Shown here piece by piece: positions 59,712 to 64,000 of a DNA stretch of 64,000 nucleotides; position 1 is the stretch's first letter; each line of letters opens with the position of its first letter. This DNA comes from Roseococcus sp. SDR. Its GTDB lineage: Bacteria > Pseudomonadota > Alphaproteobacteria > Acetobacterales > Acetobacteraceae. The position numbers were made by a program, and so were the translations under genes. Where the stretch lies: positions 62,001 to 126,000 of the forward strand of contig NZ_JAHRCU010000009.1 of assembly GCF_019083995.1 (NCBI RefSeq). Reading direction: 5' to 3'. Under the pieces are notes generated by a model. The model was not told where the DNA came from. It ran no database searches and saw nothing but the letters and a program-made list of their open reading frames with translations.

Positions 59712-60743
59712 ATGAACGAAACCCGCCCCGATGCATTGCCGGTCCTCGGAATCGAGAGCAGCTGCGACGAAACCGCCGCCGCCGTGCTGGATGGGACCGG
59801 ACAAATCCTCGCCGAGGCGGTCTTCACCCAATCGGCCGAGCATGCGCGCTTCGGAGGGGTGGTGCCCGAGATCGCCGCCCGCGCCCATCTCCAGCGCCTG
59901 GAGGGCATGGTCCGCGGCGTGCTGGACCGGGCGGGCCTCACCCCGCGGGACCTCGGCGGCGTGGCCGCGACGGCCGGGCCCGGGCTGATCGGCGGCCTCA
60001 TCGTCGGCGCCAGCCTGGGCAAGGGTTTGGCGATGGGGGCAGGCATCCCCTTCCTCGGCGTGAACCACCTGGAGGCGCATGCGCTGACGGCGCGGATGCC
60101 GGGCCTGTTCGAGACGCCGCCCGCCTATCCCTATCTGCTGATCCTCGTCTCCGGCGGGCATTGCCAATGCGTGGCGGTGGAAGGGCTGGGCCGCTACCGC
60201 CGCCTGGGCACCACGCTGGATGACGCGGTGGGCGAGGCCTTCGACAAGGCGGCCAAGCTGCTCGGCCTGCCCTGGCCCGGCGGCGCGCATCTGGAGCGGC
60301 TCGCCGCCGGCGGGGATGCCGGCGCCGTGCCCTTGCCGCGCCCGCTGCTGCGCCGCCCGGGCTGCGACTTCTCCTTCTCCGGCCTCAAGACCGCCGTGGC
60401 CCAGGCCGTGGGCAAGGGGCACCGGCGCGAGGACATCGCGGCCAGCTTCCAGGCCGCCGTCGCCGCCGTGCTGGCCGACCGTGCCCGCAATGCGGCCGCC
60501 ATGCTGCCCGAGGCGACGGCGCTGGTCGTGGCGGGTGGCGTCGCCGCCAACCAGGCGGTGCGCGCGGCGCTGGCCGGGGCCACCCCCCTCCCCCTGCTCG
60601 CCCCCCCGCTGCGCCTCTGCGGCGACAATGCCGTGATGGTGGCCTGGGCCGGGCTGGAGCGCCTGCGCGCCGGCCAGCGCGACGCCATGGCCCTCGCCCC
60701 CCGGCCGCGCTGGCCACTCGGCGAATTGGCGCCGCCGGCATGA
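59712..60743 (+). CDS. tsaD: tRNA N6-threonylcarbamoyladenosine transferase TsaD
   Basis: The ASKHA-fold enzyme attaches the threonylcarbamoyl group to A37 of ANN-decoding tRNAs, with TsaB and TsaE. The 343-aa protein has [32 protein letters not shown], the metal-binding [20 protein letters not shown], and [16 protein letters not shown] 59712 follows GGGCGGGAG. It is divergent from hemC and is followed 62 nt later by an MFS gene. Confidence 0.96.
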   Translation: MNETRPDALPVLGIESSCDETAAAVLDGTGQILAEAVFTQSAEHARFGGVVPEIAARAHLQRLEGMVRGVLDRAGLTPRDLGGVAATAGPGLIGGLIVGASLGKGLAMGAGIPFLGVNHLEAHALTARMPGLFETPPAYPYLLILVSGGHCQCVAVEGLGRYRRLGTTLDDAVGEAFDKAAKLLGLPWPGGAHLERLAAGGDAGAVPLPRPLLRRPGCDFSFSGLKTAVAQAVGKGHRREDIAASFQAAVAAVLADRARNAAAMLPEATALVVAGGVAANQAVRAALAGATPLPLLAPPLRLCGDNAVMVAWAGLERLRAGQRDAMALAPRPRWPLGELAPPA

Positions 60744-60770
60744 AATGGCGTTAAGCCCCGGCGCGCGACA

Positions 60771-60798
60771 TTGACGCAGCCCCCGGCCGCGCTCAGGT
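60771..60798 (+). promoter_or_regulatory. Candidate MFS gene promoter
   Basis: TTGACG (60771-60776), 16 nt, TCAGGT (60793-60798), with the ATG at 60806. The -35 is good and the -10 poor. Another near-leaderless arrangement. Confidence 0.35.
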
Positions 60799-60805
60799 TC
60801 CGGCG

Positions 60806-62023
60806 ATGAGCGAAGCCACCCTCTCCGCCCGCCGCGACTATCAGATCTGCGCCCTGATCGGCACGGGCCACTTCCTCAGCCACTTCTACATGCTCTGCCT
60901 GCCGCCGATCTTCCTGCTCTGGCGCGCGGAGTTCGACGTCTCCTTCGCCATGCTCGGCGCCTCGCTCGCGCTGATGAGCGGCACCACGGCCCTGCTGCAG
61001 ACGCCCGTGGGCTTCCTCGTGGACAAGTATGGCGCGCGGCGCTTCCTGGTGGGCGGCACGCTGCTCATGGCGCTCTCCATCAGCGCCATGGCCTTCGTCC
61101 AGGATTTCCGGCTGATCCTGGTGCTGGCCGTGCTGTCGGGCATCGGCAATTCCGTGATCCACCCGGCCGACTACGCCATCCTCGCCGGCTCCATCCGCAA
61201 GGAATTCGTGGGCCGCGCCTTCGCGCTGCACACCTTCACCGGCAATCTCGGCTTCGCGCTGGCACCCCCCACCATCGCGCTGCTGCTGCTGGTGATGGAT
61301 TGGCGCGGCGCGCTGATGCTGGTGGGGCTGCTGGGCGTGCCCGTCGTCGGCCTCATCCTCTGGCAGTCGCGCATCCTGAGCGACCAGCCGAAGGCGCGCG
61401 GGCCCAAGAAGGAAGGCGGCGTGCGGCTGCTGACCAGCAAGCCCATCCTCGCCTTCTTCGCCTTCTTCCTGCTCTCGGCCATGGCGGGCTCGGGCATGAC
61501 GGCCTTCCTCATCACCGTGCTGGGCAAGCTCTGGGGCACGCCCATCGCCGTCGCCTCGCTGGCGCTCACCGGCTACATGGCGGGTGCGACGGGCGGCACG
61601 CTGGTGGGCGGCTGGTGGGCCGACAAGAAGGGCGGGAACCTGCTGGGCTTCGTCACGGTGCTGACGCTCTGCGCCGCGGGCCTGATCCTCTCCCTCGGCT
61701 TCGTGCCCATCGCCGAATGGCTGCTGGCGCCCGTCGCCCTCGTCGCCGGTCTCTGCCTCGGCTCGTCCCGCACGCCGCGCGACGTGATGCTGAAGGAGGC
61801 CTGCCCGCCCGGTGAGATCGGCAAGGTCTTCGGCTTCGTCAGCGCCGGCCTGCCGCTGGGCTCCGCCCTCATGCCCGTGCCCATGGGGCTGCTGATCGAT
61901 TTCGGCCTGACCTGGCTGGTGCTGCCCGTGGTGGCGAGCCTGCTCGTCCTCTCCCTGCTTTGCGCCGGCAGCGCGCGGGCCATGGCGGCGGCGCCCGGGC
62001 CGCGCGTGCAGCCCGCCGAATAG
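60806..62023 (+). CDS. MFS transporter
   Basis: The 405-aa major-facilitator protein has 12 hydrophobic helices. The opening YQICALIGTGHFLSHFYMLCLPPIF and the LVDKYGARRFLVGG motif between TM2 and TM3 (MFS motif A variant, DKYGARR) define it. The second half has WWADKKGGNLLGFV at the matching position. It resembles the NarK/fosmidomycin-resistance-like branch, but the substrate is not clear. The stop overlaps the next GTG (TAGTG). Confidence 0.85.
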   Translation: MSEATLSARRDYQICALIGTGHFLSHFYMLCLPPIFLLWRAEFDVSFAMLGASLALMSGTTALLQTPVGFLVDKYGARRFLVGGTLLMALSISAMAFVQDFRLILVLAVLSGIGNSVIHPADYAILAGSIRKEFVGRAFALHTFTGNLGFALAPPTIALLLLVMDWRGALMLVGLLGVPVVGLILWQSRILSDQPKARGPKKEGGVRLLTSKPILAFFAFFLLSAMAGSGMTAFLITVLGKLWGTPIAVASLALTGYMAGATGGTLVGGWWADKKGGNLLGFVTVLTLCAAGLILSLGFVPIAEWLLAPVALVAGLCLGSSRTPRDVMLKEACPPGEIGKVFGFVSAGLPLGSALMPVPMGLLIDFGLTWLVLPVVASLLVLSLLCAGSARAMAAAPGPRVQPAE

Positions 62024-62673
62024 TGGCCGCGCTCGACGCCTGGCTCTACTGGATCGACCACGCCGCCATCGCGGTCTTCGCGATCTCGGGCGCGCTGGTC
62101 GCCTCGCGCAAGCAGATGGATGCGGTGGGCTTCATCCTCATCGCCATCGTCACCGGCTTCGGCGGCGGCACCCTGCGGGACCTGCTGCTGGGCCGCACGC
62201 CGGTCTTCTGGCTGAAAGCGCCGGAGCTGGTGGCCGTCGCCGTCGTCTCGGCCATCCTCGTCTTCTTCATGGCCCATCTGGTGCAGAACCGCTTCCGCGC
62301 CCTGCTCTGGGCCGATGCGGTGGGACTGTCCATCTATGCCGTGCTGGGCGCCGAGATCGCGCTGCTGGCCGGCGCGCATGCCTGGGCGGCGGTCATCCTC
62401 GGCGTGATCACCGCCACCTTCGGCGGCATCGCGCGGGACGTGATCTGCAACGAGATCCCGCTCATCCTCCGCCGCGAAATCTACGTCACGGCCGCCGCGG
62501 CCGGGGCCACGGTCTTCATCCTGCTGCGGCTGGACGGCGTCTGGCGCGAGCCCGCCTTCCTGGCCGGCGTGATGACCTGCTTCCTGATCCGCGCGGCCGC
62601 GCTGCGCTATGGCTGGAGCCTGCCGGGGTATCGCGCCCGCCCGGGCCGGGATTATCCTAATCCCGACACGTGA
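62023..62673 (+). CDS. Trimeric intracellular cation (TRIC) channel family protein
   Basis: The 216-aa membrane protein of the YadS/UPF0126 family has seven hydrophobic helices in a 3+3 repeat with two glycine-rich signatures, TGFGGGTLRDLLLG and TATFGGIARDVICNE, characteristic of prokaryotic TRIC channels (K+ conducting). The start is GTG 62023 inside the previous stop; the longer open frame from 61960 adds an Arg-rich segment out of keeping with the family. Confidence 0.88.
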   Translation: MAALDAWLYWIDHAAIAVFAISGALVASRKQMDAVGFILIAIVTGFGGGTLRDLLLGRTPVFWLKAPELVAVAVVSAILVFFMAHLVQNRFRALLWADAVGLSIYAVLGAEIALLAGAHAWAAVILGVITATFGGIARDVICNEIPLILRREIYVTAAAAGATVFILLRLDGVWREPAFLAGVMTCFLIRAAALRYGWSLPGYRARPGRDYPNPDT

Positions 62674-62684
62674 GGGGGAACGCC

Positions 62685-63686
62685 ATGGAATATCGTGTGC
62701 TCGGCCGCAGCGGGATGCGCGTCAGCCGGCTCTGCCTCGGGACGATGATGTTCGGCGGCCCGACCGACGCCGCCACCAGCGCCCGCATGATCGCGACCGC
62801 CAAGGACGCCGGCTTCAACTTCCTCGATACGGCCGATGTCTATTCGCGTGGCGCCTCGGAGGAGGTGGTGGGCCAGGCGCTGGCCGGCACGCGCAACGAT
62901 TGGGTCCTGGCCACCAAGCTCGGCAACCCGATGGGGCCGGGGCAGAACGAGAAGGGCCTCTCCCGCGCCTGGATGATCCGCGCCGTGGAAGGCAGCCTCA
63001 GGCGCCTCGGCACCGACCACATCGACATCCTCTATCTGCACCGCGAGGACCACGACACGCCGCTGGAGGTGACCGTGGCCGCGCTGGGTGACCTGATCCG
63101 CGCCGGCAAGATCCGTGGCTTCGGCCTGTCGAACTTCCGCGCCTGGCGCATCGCCGCCCTCTGCGAGGCTTGCGATCGGCTCGGCGTGGACCGGCCCATC
63201 GTGAACCAGCCCCTTTATCACGCGCTGAACCGCATGGCGGAGGTCGAGGTGCTGCCCGTCGCCGCGCATTACGGGATGGGCGTCTTCCCCTATAGCCCGC
63301 TCGCGCGCGGCGTGCTCACCGCGAAATACGACCCCGCCGCGCCGCCCGCGCCCGAAAGCCGCGCGGGCCGGGGCGACAAGCGCATGATGGAGGCGGAATG
63401 GCACCCGGCCTCCATCGCCACGGCGCAAAAGCTGGCGCAGCACGCGGCGGCGCGCGGCGTTGCGTCCGCGCATCTCGCCATCCAATGGGTGCTGCACAAC
63501 CCGATCATCACCGGCGCCATCGTCGGCCCGCGCACCGAGGCGCAGCTCGCGGACTACATCGCGGCCCTCGGCTGCACCTACACGGCGGAGGATGAGGCGG
63601 TGATCAGCGGCCTCGTCACGCCGGGCCATGCCGCGACGCCGGGTTATAACGACCCGGCCTATCGCATCGAAGGCCGGCCCGCTTAG
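62685..63686 (+). CDS. Aldo/keto reductase
   Basis: The 333-aa protein begins YRVLGRSGMRVSRLCLGTMMFG. The catalytic tetrad regions are FLDTADVYSRGASE (Asp, Tyr), VLATKLGNPMGPG (Lys) and ILYLHREDHDTP (His), with the C-terminal cofactor segment TGAIVGPRTEAQLADYI. GAGGGGGA precedes ATG 62685. It is 11 nt downstream of the TRIC gene. It differs in subgroup from the reductase at 21.4 kb. The substrate is unknown. Confidence 0.88.
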   Translation: MEYRVLGRSGMRVSRLCLGTMMFGGPTDAATSARMIATAKDAGFNFLDTADVYSRGASEEVVGQALAGTRNDWVLATKLGNPMGPGQNEKGLSRAWMIRAVEGSLRRLGTDHIDILYLHREDHDTPLEVTVAALGDLIRAGKIRGFGLSNFRAWRIAALCEACDRLGVDRPIVNQPLYHALNRMAEVEVLPVAAHYGMGVFPYSPLARGVLTAKYDPAAPPAPESRAGRGDKRMMEAEWHPASIATAQKLAQHAAARGVASAHLAIQWVLHNPIITGAIVGPRTEAQLADYIAALGCTYTAEDEAVISGLVTPGHAATPGYNDPAYRIEGRPA

Positions 63687-63860
63687 GTACCGAGGGCGAG
63701 AGGCGACGCCTCACCGCCGCGCTTGCCTCGCGAATGGGCAGGCGCTGATGCCGGACAGGGCAAGCCGCGCGGCGGCCGTCCACGACCGCGGCGCCGCGCG
63801 CGTTGACGCTCCCCGCCGCGCACCGCATCACACACCGCATCCCTCTCGCGGTATCCGGCC

Positions 63861-64000
63861 ATGATCATTGACGCGCACACCCACACGCTCTGCCCCGGCG
63901 TGAACCCGATGGTGGCCGGGCGGCCCGAGCTCCGCGCCATTCCCTATAATCGCGACATGGAGCCGGAAAGCGCCGCGGTGGACCAGGCGCAATTCCCCGA
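63861..64000 (+). CDS. Amidohydrolase-family protein, 3' end outside window
   Basis: Only the first 46 codons are present. They read MIIDAHTHTLCPGVNPMVAG, with the DxHxH metal motif at the start typical of amidohydrolase-2 / 4-oxalomesaconate hydratase-like TIM-barrel enzymes. The frame is open to the window edge. The preceding 174 bp contain no gene that I can support. Confidence 0.7.
   Translation, partial: MIIDAHTHTLCPGVNPMVAGRPELRAIPYNRDMEPESAAVDQAQFP

Overview
The window is about 64 kb of very GC-rich (roughly 70 percent by eye) bacterial chromosome, densely coding, with short intergenic gaps, many 1-4 nt stop/start overlaps and little sign of mobile DNA. Gene content points to an alphaproteobacterium of the Acetobacteraceae / Rhodospirillales type (Roseomonas-like). 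The indications are several Bug-type (TctC) solute receptors, a full TctCBA transporter, metX with metW, hemC-hemD-mitofilin-hemY, an Usg-like protein, a bactofilin, acetoacetyl-CoA reductase and HrcA/CIRCE-controlled groESL. The genus is an inference; no rRNA or tRNA gene was seen to confirm it.

Layout. 1-1 kb: 3' part of a TPR (TTC38-like) gene. 1.2-6.1 kb: lipoprotein plus a capsule-type export operon (kpsM, kpsT, kpsE, kpsD-like). 6.3-10.7 kb: RND efflux pair. 10.9-12.1 kb: DUF2889 protein and secB. 12.2-15.7 kb: sugar aminotransferase and two family-4 glycosyltransferases, probable suppliers of a surface glycan. 15.7-25.9 kb: accessory metabolism (thioesterase, RraA-like, OprB porin, AlkA, aminotransferase, Bug receptor, aldo/keto reductase, dihydropyrimidinase, hemN, MBL hydrolase). 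25.9-29.3 kb: exported Ntn hydrolase and an EnvZ/OmpR-type pair. 29.5-36.5 kb: tctC-tctB-tctA and an SDR, divergent from an M20 amidohydrolase-creatininase-PanE operon; together they look like an uptake-and-catabolism module. 36.5-43.7 kb: NTF2-like protein, secreted helical protein, PfkB kinase, bactofilin, lipoprotein, AEC carrier, diguanylate cyclase, orphan Bug receptor and phaB. 43.8-49.1 kb: methionine (metX-dinB-metW) divergent from aromatic amino-acid genes (chorismate mutase, hisC-like, tyrA-like). 49.3-55.5 kb: GGDEF-EAL protein, VIT-family protein, cold-shock gene, groEL/groES under two CIRCE operators, and usg. 55.6-60.7 kb: haem operon with the Mic60 homologue, divergent from tsaD. 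60.8-64 kb: MFS transporter, TRIC channel, aldo/keto reductase and the start of an amidohydrolase.

The most unusual feature is a six-copy intergenic repeat of roughly 85-115 bp. Every copy starts 0-30 nt after a stop codon and lies in the same sense as that gene. It has fixed sequence blocks (GCCCTCAGRCGCCGGGC, CTTGGCTTC, often a TGAA loop and a CCGGAT tail) separating three hairpins whose stems differ between copies while remaining paired. That covariation suggests selection on structure, either as a 3'-UTR RNA element or as a REP-like DNA element. A second theme is that several genes have -35/-10-like elements placed so that the transcript would begin within a few nucleotides of the start codon; the back-to-back metX/chorismate mutase promoters are the clearest case.
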